Below are positions 47,337 to 56,209 of a DNA stretch of 64,000 nucleotides, in pieces. The stretch is from an uncultured Hyphomicrobiales bacterium. GTDB lineage: Bacteria > Pseudomonadota > Alphaproteobacteria > Rhizobiales > Rhizobiaceae. The translations under genes were made by a program, and so were the position numbers. The stretch is from assembly GCA_943908365.1 (NCBI GenBank), contig CALTTH010000011.1, forward strand, positions 11,165 through 75,164. Direction: 5' to 3'. Every line of letters begins with the position of its first letter. The stretch's first letter is position 1. A model generated the notes under the pieces. The model had not been told where the DNA came from. It did no database searches and saw only the letters and a program-made list of their open reading frames with translations.

Positions 47337-48800
47337 ATGCCCGAACCCCAACTCCTTCAAAAGGACCATTTGAACGGCCACGTCTATGACGGGGGGTGGA
47401 GACCCTCGACAACCGTTTGCGATGTTCTTGAGCCTGCGACAGGCAGGAAACTTGCAAGCGTGGGCATGGCAACCCCGCAGGAGGTAAGCCGGGCAGCGGA
47501 GGCGGCCCGGCACGCGCAGCCGGCCTGGGCGGCAACCGCCTATGAGCGCCGCGCCGAGGTTCTTCGCGCCGCCGCGCGCATTGCGGAAGCCCATTCCGAT
47601 GAAATCGCCAACTGGCTGGTGCGCGAAGCCGGCTCCATTATTCCCAAGGCTCAGTTCGAAGTGGCACTGACGATCAAGGCGCTCTACGAGGCCGCATCCA
47701 TGCCCTCGCAGGCAATGGGCCAGGTTTTGCCCTCCGAACCGGGCCGCATCAGCATCGCCCGTCGTCGGCCGATCGGCGTCATCGGTGTGATCTCGCCTTT
47801 CAACTTTCCGCTCTATCTGGCCATGCGCGCGGTCGCACCCGCCATCGCCATTGGCAATGCCGTTGTGCTGAAGCCGGATCCCCGCACGGCCATCAGCGGC
47901 GGCCAGGTCATCGCGCGCCTCTTCGAGATGGCAGGTCTGCCGACCGGCTGCCTGTCTGTTCTTCCGGGAGACGGGGCGGCAGGGGCAGCGTTGTGCGAAG
48001 ATCGCAACATCGGCATGATCCAGTTCACCGGCTCGACGGCCGCCGGCCGTAAGGTCGGCGAAACAGCCAGCCGAAATCTGAAGAAGGTCTCGCTGGAACT
48101 CGGCGGCAAGAACTCCTTCGTCGTGCTGGACGATGCCGATCTTGACCTTGCGGTGAAGAATGCCGTCTGGAGCGCGTACCTGCATCAGGGCCAAATCTGC
48201 ATGTCGGCGGGGCGCATCCTCGTCCATTCCGCGGTTGCCGCAGAGTTTTCACGTCGTCTGGCGGCGCATGCGCGCAATCTGCCAGTTGGCGACCCCACTT
48301 CCGGTCAGGTCGCGCTCGGCCCGATCATCAATCAGGTGCAGGTCGATCACGCCCTGAAGGCCGTGTCCGCTGCCGTGGAGGCAGGAGCCACTCTGGAGAC
48401 CGGCGGCAAGAGCAACGGTCTGTTCTTTGAGCCGACGGTGCTCACCGGTGTAAATCCAGGCAACCCTGCCTTCGAAGAGGAAATCTTCGGCCCCGTCGCC
48501 GTCGTCACCACCTTCGATACGGATGACGAAGCGGCCGCGCTCGTTAACGCAACGGATTACGGTCTTTCCGCTGCCATTGTCTCCCGCTCCGTCGGCCGGG
48601 CCATGGCGCTTGGTGAGAAGCTTCGTGTCGGGCTGCTACACATCAACGATTCCACCGTCAACGACGAGGTGGTCAACCCCTTCGGCGGCGTCGGCGCATC
48701 CGGTAACGGAACGAGCATCGGCGGCCCGGCGAACTGGGAAGAATTCACGCAATGGCAATGGGTTACGGTCAAGTCCGAAGCGCCCGCCTATCCCCTTTGA
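47337..48800 (+). CDS. xylC: Benzaldehyde dehydrogenase (NAD+), XylC-like ALDH
   Basis: A protein of 487 residues. Oxidises an aromatic aldehyde, most likely benzaldehyde, to the acid. Seen: PFNFPLYLAMRAVAPAIAIG (154-173), FTGSTAAGRKVGE (230-242, nucleotide-binding loop), LELGGKNSF (253-261, general base E254) and GQICMSAGRI (285-294, nucleophile C288). The ATG at 47337 after GGGAGA was chosen; an open upstream extension of 28 codons is not conserved in type. The gene ends 11 bases before xylB, so they form an operon. Broad vanillin-type ALDHs look similar, but the neighbours favour benzaldehyde. Confidence 0.87.
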   Translation: MPEPQLLQKDHLNGHVYDGGWRPSTTVCDVLEPATGRKLASVGMATPQEVSRAAEAARHAQPAWAATAYERRAEVLRAAARIAEAHSDEIANWLVREAGSIIPKAQFEVALTIKALYEAASMPSQAMGQVLPSEPGRISIARRRPIGVIGVISPFNFPLYLAMRAVAPAIAIGNAVVLKPDPRTAISGGQVIARLFEMAGLPTGCLSVLPGDGAAGAALCEDRNIGMIQFTGSTAAGRKVGETASRNLKKVSLELGGKNSFVVLDDADLDLAVKNAVWSAYLHQGQICMSAGRILVHSAVAAEFSRRLAAHARNLPVGDPTSGQVALGPIINQVQVDHALKAVSAAVEAGATLETGGKSNGLFFEPTVLTGVNPGNPAFEEEIFGPVAVVTTFDTDDEAAALVNATDYGLSAAIVSRSVGRAMALGEKLRVGLLHINDSTVNDEVVNPFGGVGASGNGTSIGGPANWEEFTQWQWVTVKSEAPAYPL

Positions 48801-48811
48801 GGTCAAGAGAG

Positions 48812-49948
48812 ATGAACCAGACTTTCCGCTGCACCGAAATCACCGCCGCCGTGACCCGAGCACAGGGCGCGCCCTTTACGCTGGAAAAAGGTCGCATCCG
48901 GGCGCCCGAGGGCGCAGAAGTGCTTGTGCGCATCGTCGCCACCGGCCTTTGCCACACCGACCTGATCGTGCGCGATCAGTATTATCCGGTTCCGCTTCCT
49001 GCCGTGCTCGGCCATGAAGGGGCAGGCATCGTCGAGGCGGTCGGCCCGAACGTCACGACCTTGCAGACCGGCGATCACGTCGTTCTCACCTTTGGCTCCT
49101 GCGGCCATTGCGACCTCTGCGCGCAGGGCCATGTCTGCTACTGCCAGAATTTCTTCGGCCTCAACTTCGGTGGCGCCGACAAGGACGGCAAGACCGCCAT
49201 CGAGGACATGGATGGCAAGCCGCTGCACGACCATTTCTTCGCCCAGTCCTCCTTCGCAACCTATGCCATTGCAACCGAAAGCAATACCGTGAAGGTGCCG
49301 AAAGATGCTCCTCTGGAGATACTGGGCCCGCTCGGATGCGGCATCCAGACAGGTGCCGGTGCGGTGATGAATTCGCTGAAGGTCGGCCCCGGAGCCGCTT
49401 TCGCAAGCTTTGGTGCCGGTGCCGTCGGCCTCAGTGCCGTGATGGCGGCAAAAGCGGTGGGTGCCACAACCATCATTGCTGTCGATGTGGTGGCATCGCG
49501 GCTTGAACTCGCAAAGGAATTGGGCGCCACGCATGTGGTCAACAGCCGCGAGCAGGACATGGTCGAGGCCGTACGGAAGATCACCGGCGGCGGCGTGGAT
49601 TTCGCTCTGGAAACCACCGGGCGCGCCGAGGTTCTGGGACAGGCGATCGAATGCCTCGGTTCGCTCGGCACGATCGGGGTCGTCGGGGCACCGAAACTCG
49701 GCACCAAGGCCGAATTCGACATCAACAACCTGCTCCTGCTGGGACGCAGCATTCGCGGCATCGTTGAAGGCGATAGCGTTCCGCAGATCTTCATCCCGCA
49801 ATTGATCGAACTCAACCGCCAGGGACGTTTTCCCTTCGACAAGCTGATCAAGTTCTATCCATTCGACAAGATCAACGAAGCGGTGAAGGACAGCGAAAGC
49901 GGCGCTACGCTCAAGGCTGTCCTGAAGATCAGCGACATTCCGGCATAA
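48812..49948 (+). CDS. xylB: Aryl-alcohol dehydrogenase, XylB-like zinc ADH
   Basis: A protein of 378 residues. Oxidises benzyl-type alcohols to aldehydes with NAD+. Catalytic zinc ligands: C47 in TGLCHTD, H68-E69 in LGHEGAG, C175 in GPLGCGIQTGAG. Structural zinc: C97, C100, C103 and C111 in CGHCDLCAQGHVCYC. Coenzyme loop GAGAVG (200-205) is present. All sites are complete. It follows xylC by 11 bases with an AGAGAG ribosome-binding site. Confidence 0.9.
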   Translation: MNQTFRCTEITAAVTRAQGAPFTLEKGRIRAPEGAEVLVRIVATGLCHTDLIVRDQYYPVPLPAVLGHEGAGIVEAVGPNVTTLQTGDHVVLTFGSCGHCDLCAQGHVCYCQNFFGLNFGGADKDGKTAIEDMDGKPLHDHFFAQSSFATYAIATESNTVKVPKDAPLEILGPLGCGIQTGAGAVMNSLKVGPGAAFASFGAGAVGLSAVMAAKAVGATTIIAVDVVASRLELAKELGATHVVNSREQDMVEAVRKITGGGVDFALETTGRAEVLGQAIECLGSLGTIGVVGAPKLGTKAEFDINNLLLLGRSIRGIVEGDSVPQIFIPQLIELNRQGRFPFDKLIKFYPFDKINEAVKDSESGATLKAVLKISDIPA

Positions 49949-49957
49949 GGATCTACC

Positions 49958-50000
49958 CCGTCTTGCCGGTGAAATCCGACGGTCTTTGCCGGCAAGACGG
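49958..50000. terminator. Inverted repeat after xylB (possible terminator or attenuator)
   Basis: CCGTCTTGCCGG (49958-49969) pairs perfectly with CCGGCAAGACGG (49989-50000) across a 19-base loop. It begins nine bases after the xylB stop. No T-run follows, so it may be a partial terminator or mRNA-stabilising hairpin ahead of the esterase gene. Confidence 0.55.
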
Positions 50001-50090
50001 AATTGCGGTGCCAATACTTCGGTGCATAGTTGAGGACGGTGCCATACGGCCCGGACGGTGGCATCACCAGCGAAAGAAGCATAGTGACTG

Positions 50091-51605
50091 ATGACCAGAC
50101 CAGATGACCTGACCATAGAGACCCGTTCCGGCCCGGTGAAGGGCCAAATCCATGACGGTGTGCGCACCTGGTTTGGTATTCCTTACGCCGCAGCGCCCGT
50201 GGGGGCATTACGGTTTCGGGCTCCGGAACCGCCCCCTGTCTGGGAAGGCGTGCGAGACGCCAGCAGCTTTGGTCCGCTGCCCCTTCAGAAAAGAGGCTTC
50301 GAGGCCATAGGGGGTGCGGGTACAACCACACCCATGTCAGAGGACTGCCTGACGCTGAACATATCAGCCCCTCTCAAGACTTCGGGCAAGTTGAAGCCCG
50401 TCGTCGTCTGGATCTATGGCGGTGGCTTCTCGCTTGGCGGTTCCCGTTCACCGCTCTATCGCGGCAATCATCTGGTCGAGGATGGCGATGTCGTTTATGT
50501 CAGCTTCAACTATCGGGTTGCTCTCTTCGGCTTTGCCGATTTCAGCCGTTGGGGGACAGTCGAATCACCTATCGACACCAATCTCGGTCTGCGCGACCAG
50601 ATCGCTGCACTCACATGGGTGCAGCAGAATATCAGGGCGTTTGGCGGCGATCCGGACCGTGTGACGATTTTTGGCCAGTCCGCCGGCGCGGCCTGTGTCA
50701 CCTACCTGATGTGCGTTCCGGCCGCACACGGCCTGTTCCACCGCGCCTTTGCCATGAGCCCGTCGGCGCTGAGCGTCTACGGCAGCGACCGCCACGCCCT
50801 CTTTGCCCGCGATCTGGTCAGCCTTCTGGGTGTCGATCCCGACAACCGCGACGCCACAAACCACGCATTGAAGACCGAGGACGGCGCACGCCTGATCGAA
50901 GCGGCCAGCCACTACTATTACGACATCGCGCCGGACAAATATCCGGGCATGCTGCCATCTTCGCCCGTCATCGGTGGCGATATCCTGCCCAAGCATCCGA
51001 TCGAAGCCTTCCAGGATGGTTCGGCGATGAAGATCCCGCTCGTCATCGGAACCATGTCTCGGGAAGGTGCCATGCTGGACAAGGCGCTGCCTGTCATTCC
51101 TACACGGGCAAACCGGCTGGAAGCCATGTTTTCCGGGAACAGCCGTTTACGAGATCGCATCGCAGACATCTATCGCGGCTTTCCGTCTAAGAAACGCGCC
51201 ATCGATGTTGGCGGCGACTTCACCTTCTGGCTCCCGGCTCTGCAAATTGCAGAGGGTCATTCACAGTACGCCGATTGCTGGTCCTACCGTTTCGACTATG
51301 CGACCTTGCTCACCCGCCTGGTCTTTGGCGAGGCAACCCACGGCCTTGATCTACCGATGGTGTTTGGCACGACGGGAGAAGGCGAACTGGGCCGCCTCGA
51401 TCTTTTTTATCGCCGCAGATCGAAAGCTGTCAGCCAGCGATTTCGAACCCTCTTCACCCAATTCGCGCATGGCAAGAGCCCGGACTGGGGCCGCTATGAT
51501 ACCGCCCGTCGCCTGACCCGGATTTTTGACCGGCAAGACCGCACAGAAGACGACCCGCGACAGGAGCGGCGCCTTGCCTGGGGAAATTATCGCGGCCCCG
51601 CCTGA
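50091..51605 (+). CDS. Type B carboxylesterase / para-nitrobenzyl esterase-like
   Basis: A protein of 504 residues, the usual length. The nucleophile elbow is GQSAGA (S197) in RVTIFGQSAGAACVTYLM. The oxyanion loop is VWIYGGGFSLGG, and SEDCLTLNIS is the second type B signature. The acid and histidine of the triad lie in the C-terminal half (the histidine is probably in EATHGLDLP). No clear signal peptide, so cytoplasmic. It is co-directional with xylCB, 142 bases downstream. Inference: it hydrolyses aryl or benzyl esters to feed the alcohol dehydrogenase. The substrate is not proven. Confidence 0.85.
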   Translation: MTRPDDLTIETRSGPVKGQIHDGVRTWFGIPYAAAPVGALRFRAPEPPPVWEGVRDASSFGPLPLQKRGFEAIGGAGTTTPMSEDCLTLNISAPLKTSGKLKPVVVWIYGGGFSLGGSRSPLYRGNHLVEDGDVVYVSFNYRVALFGFADFSRWGTVESPIDTNLGLRDQIAALTWVQQNIRAFGGDPDRVTIFGQSAGAACVTYLMCVPAAHGLFHRAFAMSPSALSVYGSDRHALFARDLVSLLGVDPDNRDATNHALKTEDGARLIEAASHYYYDIAPDKYPGMLPSSPVIGGDILPKHPIEAFQDGSAMKIPLVIGTMSREGAMLDKALPVIPTRANRLEAMFSGNSRLRDRIADIYRGFPSKKRAIDVGGDFTFWLPALQIAEGHSQYADCWSYRFDYATLLTRLVFGEATHGLDLPMVFGTTGEGELGRLDLFYRRRSKAVSQRFRTLFTQFAHGKSPDWGRYDTARRLTRIFDRQDRTEDDPRQERRLAWGNYRGPA

Positions 51606-51649
51606 AGCGACCTCACGGCAGCCAACCGCCAGCAAGGCTTCGCAGGCAT

Positions 51650-52441
51650 TCAGTCCGCCGCAGTGCCCAGAAATCCGCAGAGCGTTTCGTTGAACCGCTC
51701 TGCGGATTCGATGTTGACGATGTGGCGTCCTGGCAGGCTAATGTGACGTCCATCGAACACCGTGCGCGCAATCCTTTCAAGATCGGATGGAGGACATACC
51801 GGATCGTCCGCGCCGGAAATGGCCAGCACGGGGCGGGAGATCGAAGAGAGGCTTTCGTGGAAATCGGCGTCGGCAAGGGCAGCGCAGGCTCCGACATAGC
51901 CGTCGATCGAGGTTGCCTGAAAAGTTGCAAGACACGCCTCAATCACGTCCGGTGCTTCGGCGCCGAAGGCAGGCGTAAACCAGCGTTGCACCGTTCCCGC
52001 CAGCAAGGGCGAAAGGCCATGGGCGGAAACGGCATTCATGCGCTCGGTCCAGGATTGCGTGGTCCCGATCCGCGCTGCCGTGGCGCACAACACCATCTTG
52101 TCGAAGCGCTGTGCCGCATTGATTGCCAGCCACTGTCCCACCAGCCCGCCGATGGACAGGCCGCAGAAGTGGGCATGCGCGATCTCGAGGTGATCCATGA
52201 GGTGAAGCACATCCGCCCCGAGATCGGCCATGGAAAACGGCGGTGGCGGCGAAGACGACAGGCCGTGGCCCCGCCGGTCGTAGCGCAGGATGCGAAAGTC
52301 CTCTTGCAGCGCCAAGACTTGGCGGTCCCACATGGCGAGATCGGTTCCAAGTGAGTTGCAGAACACCAGCCATGGCTTGTTATGCTCGCGTGCATCGAGA
52401 CGGTAATGCAAACGATGATGCGGTCGTTCCAGATACGGCAT
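51650..52441 (-). CDS. pcaD: 3-oxoadipate enol-lactonase (PcaD/CatD)
   Basis: A protein of 263 residues. An alpha/beta hydrolase that opens the enol-lactone from CatC to 3-oxoadipate. Triad seen: S96 in GLSIGG, D213 in SGADDPVCP and H240 in LPGRHIVNIE. The RYDRRGHGLSSSP segment (53-65) is characteristic. It is the last gene of the catBCA-benABCD-benK unit, 57 bases after benK with a hairpin between. Its end faces the end of the esterase gene (44 bases). Confidence 0.9.
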   Translation of the reverse strand: MPYLERPHHRLHYRLDAREHNKPWLVFCNSLGTDLAMWDRQVLALQEDFRILRYDRRGHGLSSSPPPPFSMADLGADVLHLMDHLEIAHAHFCGLSIGGLVGQWLAINAAQRFDKMVLCATAARIGTTQSWTERMNAVSAHGLSPLLAGTVQRWFTPAFGAEAPDVIEACLATFQATSIDGYVGACAALADADFHESLSSISRPVLAISGADDPVCPPSDLERIARTVFDGRHISLPGRHIVNIESAERFNETLCGFLGTAAD

Positions 52442-52461
52442 TTGCGTGACTTTCCAGGAGA

Positions 52462-52488
52462 GAGGAGGCCCGCGATCCGGGCCTCCTC
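52462..52488 (-). promoter_or_regulatory. Hairpin between benK and pcaD
   Basis: GAGGAGGCCCG and CGGGCCTCCTC form a perfect 11-base-pair stem with a five-base loop (CGATC). No T-run follows on the minus strand; the pcaD start is 21 bases on. It may lower readthrough into pcaD or protect the upstream message. Confidence 0.6.
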
Positions 52489-52498
52489 GGTGGGCTTG

Positions 52499-53827
52499 TC
52501 AGGCCGAGGCGAGTTCGCGATGGGCCTTGGCGGTGCTTAACACGGAATAGCAGATCATGGCGAAGGTGGAGATGATAGCCGGCACCGCAAACAACATGAA
52601 GTTCTGCTGCAGTGATAGTTCCTGCGCGAGCAGATAGCCGCCAAATGTGGGGCCGACGATCGCGCCGATCCGGCCAACGCCCGACGCCCATCCAAGGCCG
52701 GTCGAGCGTATGGAAAGACCGTAGAGCTGTGCGACGCTGGCATAGAGAAGGATCTGTGTGCCGATCGTCGTGGCGCCTGCCACAAAGACGCTGAGGAAGA
52801 GAAGGCTTGCCGGCAGGCCTGTCCCGATCAGCGCAATCGAAACAGCGGCTGCAGCAAAGAAACAAACCACAACCTTTGGCAAGCCGAATCGGTCTCCCAG
52901 GCGTCCGCCAGCAATAGCCCCGACCATGCCACCGAAGTTCAGCGAGAAGAGGCTGAGGAGACTTGCCCTCTCGGCATATCCTGCTTCCTGAAGAACCTTC
53001 GGCAACCAGGACGACAGGAGATAGACAAGGAGCAGGCAGCAGAAGAAGGCGACCCACACCATGGCCGTGCGGCTGCCGCGATCCTGGCGGAACAGTTCTG
53101 CCACCGAAGCCGAGGTGACTTTCGTTTCGGTGAAGACGAGCCGGTCATCATGGGCGATGGGCTGAGCAGGGTAGAGCTTGGCGTAAATCGCCCGTGCCTC
53201 CGTCTGCCGGCCTTGGCGGACCAGGAAACCAAGCGATTCCGGCAGGTGCCACAGGATGAAGGGCAGGATGGCGAGCGGCGCTGCCGCAACAAAGAACATC
53301 CACTGCCAGCCGAAGGCGGGAATGATGGTTATCCCGAGGCTTGCGGCCACCATGCCGCCGATCGAATAGCCCGAGAACATCAGGGCAACCATCGTGCTTC
53401 GCAACCGCTTCGGCGCATATTCATTCATGAGGGCCACGGCATTCGGCATCAGTCCGCCGCAGCCGAGACCGGCCAGAAAGCGGAGGATTTCGAACTGCCG
53501 GGGCGACTGGGAAAAACCGGTGGCGATCGTTGCCGTCGTGAACAGCACGAAGCTGATGGCAATCCCCTTCTTGCGGCCCAACCTGTCTGCAAGCGGGCCG
53601 ATAATCAGCGCGCCGAACATCATCCCGAAGAGAGCCCACGCTTGCAGTGCCCCGGCCTGAGGCTTGGTCAGCCCCCATTCGGCGATCAGTTTCGGCAGGA
53701 CGGTACCGGCCACGAAGACATCGTAGCCGTCAACGATGAGCAGCAGCCCGCATAGGCTGACAATCATCCACTGAAAACGCCCGAACGGCCCCTTGTCTAT
53801 GGCTTCATTGATATCAATGGTGCGCAT
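52499..53827 (-). CDS. benK: Benzoate transporter BenK (MFS, AAHS family)
   Basis: A protein of 442 residues with about twelve membrane segments. Aromatic acid:H+ symporter marks: the DGYD acidic motif in the first segment (33-36) and GPLADRLGRKKG (77-88) in the loop between segments two and three. It starts at MRTIDINEAIDKGPFGRFQW with the ribosome-binding site GGGAGGAG. It lies between benD (37 bases) and pcaD, which makes benzoate the likely substrate. The palindrome boundary of this window (52836/52837) runs through it, but the frame is intact. Confidence 0.9.
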   Translation of the reverse strand: MRTIDINEAIDKGPFGRFQWMIVSLCGLLLIVDGYDVFVAGTVLPKLIAEWGLTKPQAGALQAWALFGMMFGALIIGPLADRLGRKKGIAISFVLFTTATIATGFSQSPRQFEILRFLAGLGCGGLMPNAVALMNEYAPKRLRSTMVALMFSGYSIGGMVAASLGITIIPAFGWQWMFFVAAAPLAILPFILWHLPESLGFLVRQGRQTEARAIYAKLYPAQPIAHDDRLVFTETKVTSASVAELFRQDRGSRTAMVWVAFFCCLLLVYLLSSWLPKVLQEAGYAERASLLSLFSLNFGGMVGAIAGGRLGDRFGLPKVVVCFFAAAAVSIALIGTGLPASLLFLSVFVAGATTIGTQILLYASVAQLYGLSIRSTGLGWASGVGRIGAIVGPTFGGYLLAQELSLQQNFMLFAVPAIISTFAMICYSVLSTAKAHRELASA

Positions 53828-53864
53828 GTTCACTCCTCCCAAGTGTCTGCGTAAAGGGTTCGTC

Positions 53865-54653
53865 TCAGCCGAGGTCGCCTCCTGCGACCGGCAGGATGGA
53901 CCCGGTGATGTAGGATGCCTCGTCGGATGCGAGGAACAGGATAGGTGCAACTTGCTCGGACAAGGTGCCGTAGCGCTTCATGAAGCTCGACTGCGTCACC
54001 TGTGCAACGACATCGCGCATCCATTGCTGCTCCTGAGGCGTGTCGCCCTCGGCATTGCGCGGCACGCGCCGTGGCGGCGCTTCCGTTCCGCCCGGTGCCG
54101 TTGCGACAACGCGGATGTTGCGCTCGGCGAGTTCCATGGCAAGCGACTGGGTCAGCGCGTTGATGCCGCCCTTGGCCGCCGAATAGGGTACGCGGTGAAT
54201 GCCGCGCGTGGCATTGGATGAGACATTGACGATGGTGCCTGCCCCTCGCTTGAAGAGGTACGGTAGCACCGCATGGCAGCAATAGAGCGTGGGCATCAGC
54301 GAACGGCGGATCTCCGCTTCGATTTGCCCCGCCTCAAAGGCTTCGTACGGGCGCATCCGGATCGCACCGCCGACATTGTTGATGAGGACATCGATGCCTC
54401 CGAACTGTTCCGCAGCATGCCGCATCGCCGTCTCGGCACCTGCATGGGTTTCGAGATCGGCAATGCAGGCCACCGCCCGATCCGTGCGCAATTCCGCGAC
54501 CGCCTCACGCACGATCTCGGCGCGATCGACGAACAGCACGTGTCCGCCTTCCGAAACCACACGGGAGGCAGCCGCAAGGCCGATACCCTGGGCAGCCCCG
54601 GTGACCACCACGACCTTGCCGCGGAACCGGCCTTCGAAAACGGGCGTGTTCAT
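53865..54653 (-). CDS. benD: Benzoate diol dehydrogenase (BenD)
   Basis: A protein of 262 residues. Converts the cis-diol of benzoate to catechol with loss of CO2 and reduction of NAD+. Short-chain dehydrogenase marks: TGAAQGIG (18-25), NNVGG (92-96), catalytic S145/S146 in VNVSS, and YSAAK (Y157, K161). It overlaps benC by four bases. The C-terminus ASDEASYITGSILPVAGGDL is standard. Confidence 0.93.
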   Translation of the reverse strand: MNTPVFEGRFRGKVVVVTGAAQGIGLAAASRVVSEGGHVLFVDRAEIVREAVAELRTDRAVACIADLETHAGAETAMRHAAEQFGGIDVLINNVGGAIRMRPYEAFEAGQIEAEIRRSLMPTLYCCHAVLPYLFKRGAGTIVNVSSNATRGIHRVPYSAAKGGINALTQSLAMELAERNIRVVATAPGGTEAPPRRVPRNAEGDTPQEQQWMRDVVAQVTQSSFMKRYGTLSEQVAPILFLASDEASYITGSILPVAGGDLG

Positions 54654-55681
54654 GCGCTTTCCTTCAATGGCAGGTTCGGCGTGAACTTTTCATAGTGGAA
54701 GCTGCCGGGGGTGATCCCCGTCTGCGACAACCAGGCCCTGACCGCATCGACCATCGGCGGCGGACCGCAGAGATAGATATCCACCGTGCCGCCAGCGAGC
54801 AGGTCCTGCGGCATGTGCTGCGTTACCCATCCCGTGCGCGGGTGTGACGAGGCTGCGTCCGCGACAACAGTCGTGAAGCTGAAACCGGGCACGCGTGCGG
54901 CGTAGGCCTCCAGGAGATCGACCAGAACGAGATCTTCATCCCGCGTGACGCCGTAGACGAGATGGACCGGTGGCCCGGGCTCTCCTTGCGCCAAGACCTC
55001 CAGCATGGAGAGAAAGGGAGCCAGTCCCGTGCCGCCTGCAAGAAACAGCAACGGACGCTGCCTCTCGCGCAGATAGAAGCTCCCCATGGGCCCCGTGAAC
55101 GTCACATGATCCCCCGGCCTGGCATGAGCAAGCCAGTTGCTCATCAGCCCGCCGGGTTGGCGCTTGATCAGAAAGCCGAGGCGGCTTTCACCCGGTGCGG
55201 TCGTGAAAGAGTAGGAGCGGGTGGCACCATTGCTGCCGGGCACGTCGATGTTGACGTATTGGCCCGGCAAAAACTGCGGTGCGACCGCGGCATCCACATC
55301 AAGTTCCAGCACGATGGCGGCATCACTGTGCGCAACAACCCCGGCCACGGTGGCTGAAAGCTTCTGCTGGCCCGTCTTGCAAGCCGAAGATCGTGTTGGG
55401 ACCGAGACGATGCCATCGCTGGTCGGGCGCATCTGGCAGGTCAGCACAAGCCTGTCTGCTGCTTCGTCCTCGCTCAGCGCGTCCTCGATATAATCATCGC
55501 CCAGTTCGTAGCTGCCAGCTTCCGAACGGCATTTGCAGGTGCCGCAAACACCGTCCGAACAGTCCATGGGCAGGTTGATCTGGCTGCGATAGGCTGCGTC
55601 CAGAAGTTTTTCTCCCGCGTGGCACTCGACGAAACGCGTTACGCCGTCTTCGAAATTCAGTGCGATCCGATAGCTGGCCAT
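54650..55681 (-). CDS. benC: Benzoate 1,2-dioxygenase electron-transfer component (BenC)
   Basis: A protein of 343 residues. NADH-ferredoxin reductase that supplies the BenAB oxygenase. Plant-type [2Fe-2S] ligands C41, C46, C49 and C82 (DCSDGVCGTCKC and TCQM). FAD-binding RSYSF (155-159). NADH-binding FLAGGTGLAPFLSML (213-227) and a C-terminal CGPPPMVDAV. The fused ferredoxin plus reductase plan is standard for class IB dioxygenases. ATGA overlap with benD. Confidence 0.94.
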   Translation of the reverse strand: MASYRIALNFEDGVTRFVECHAGEKLLDAAYRSQINLPMDCSDGVCGTCKCRSEAGSYELGDDYIEDALSEDEAADRLVLTCQMRPTSDGIVSVPTRSSACKTGQQKLSATVAGVVAHSDAAIVLELDVDAAVAPQFLPGQYVNIDVPGSNGATRSYSFTTAPGESRLGFLIKRQPGGLMSNWLAHARPGDHVTFTGPMGSFYLRERQRPLLFLAGGTGLAPFLSMLEVLAQGEPGPPVHLVYGVTRDEDLVLVDLLEAYAARVPGFSFTTVVADAASSHPRTGWVTQHMPQDLLAGGTVDIYLCGPPPMVDAVRAWLSQTGITPGSFHYEKFTPNLPLKESA

Positions 55682-55720
55682 AGATCCTCCTCCTTTGGAA
55701 ATGTGAGCGTTCCGCTCCTG

Positions 55721-56209
55721 TCAGATGTGGTAGATGTCGATCACCTGCCGGATGTAGTCGTTCTTCAAAACCACCTTTTTCGCCGCAATCAGAAACCCAT
55801 CGTCGCTTCGGCGCAGTGTCACGAAGGTGGCGCCGAAGAACTGGTCGGTGACCTTGTAGCGATGGTTGAGTGTGTGGAAGTTGTAGCGAAGCTCGATCTC
55901 TGTCTCGCCTTCCGCCAAAATCTCGACATTTGCGATCATGTGGCTGGTGCGCGGCTCCGGTGTCGAGGCACCCGAACGCTCGGTCTTGATACGGAAGACG
56001 CGATCCTCCAGGCCGCTGCGATCCGCATAGTAAATCAGCGAAATCTCGCTTTGAGGATCTTCCGTCAGCCGGTCGTCGTCATCCCAGGCGGGCATCCAGA
56101 AGCTGGCATCCTGCGCATAGCAGTTCAGCCAGGCATCCCAGTCCCGGTCATCGAGAAAGCGAGCTTCCCGGTAGAGAAAGGCGCAGATGCTTTCGAAGGT
56201 CGCGCTCAT
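55721..56209 (-). CDS. benB: Benzoate 1,2-dioxygenase small subunit (BenB)
   Basis: A protein of 162 residues. Structural beta subunit of the oxygenase. The FLYREARFLDDRDWDAWLNC segment (12-31) and YADRSGLEDRVFRIKTERSG are typical of ring-hydroxylating dioxygenase beta subunits. It overlaps benA by four bases (ATGA), for balanced subunit synthesis. Confidence 0.93.
   Translation of the reverse strand: MSATFESICAFLYREARFLDDRDWDAWLNCYAQDASFWMPAWDDDDRLTEDPQSEISLIYYADRSGLEDRVFRIKTERSGASTPEPRTSHMIANVEILAEGETEIELRYNFHTLNHRYKVTDQFFGATFVTLRRSDDGFLIAAKKVVLKNDYIRQVIDIYHI

Larger units (their letters stand above)
26419..52836. repeat. Right arm of the giant perfect palindrome (the arm continuous with unique DNA)
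   Basis: Partner of 1-26418, with no spacer between the arms. This arm runs on without a break into unique sequence after 52836: the benK gene crosses that point intact. It is therefore the arm to treat as the real chromosome end, with the telomere at 26419 and the chromosome interior towards 64000. Confidence 0.97.

Noticed and set aside
48803..50167. Long antisense ORF (454 codons) opposite xylB
   Set aside because: The sense strand has both zinc sites and the coenzyme loop; the antisense product has no family features and reflects high-GC codon bias.
1..52836. A true tandem-inverted duplication of 26 kb with double gene dosage
   Set aside because: Zero spacer, perfect identity including pseudogene scars, and a telomere-like centre make hairpin read-through simpler. 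Not excluded without read depth.
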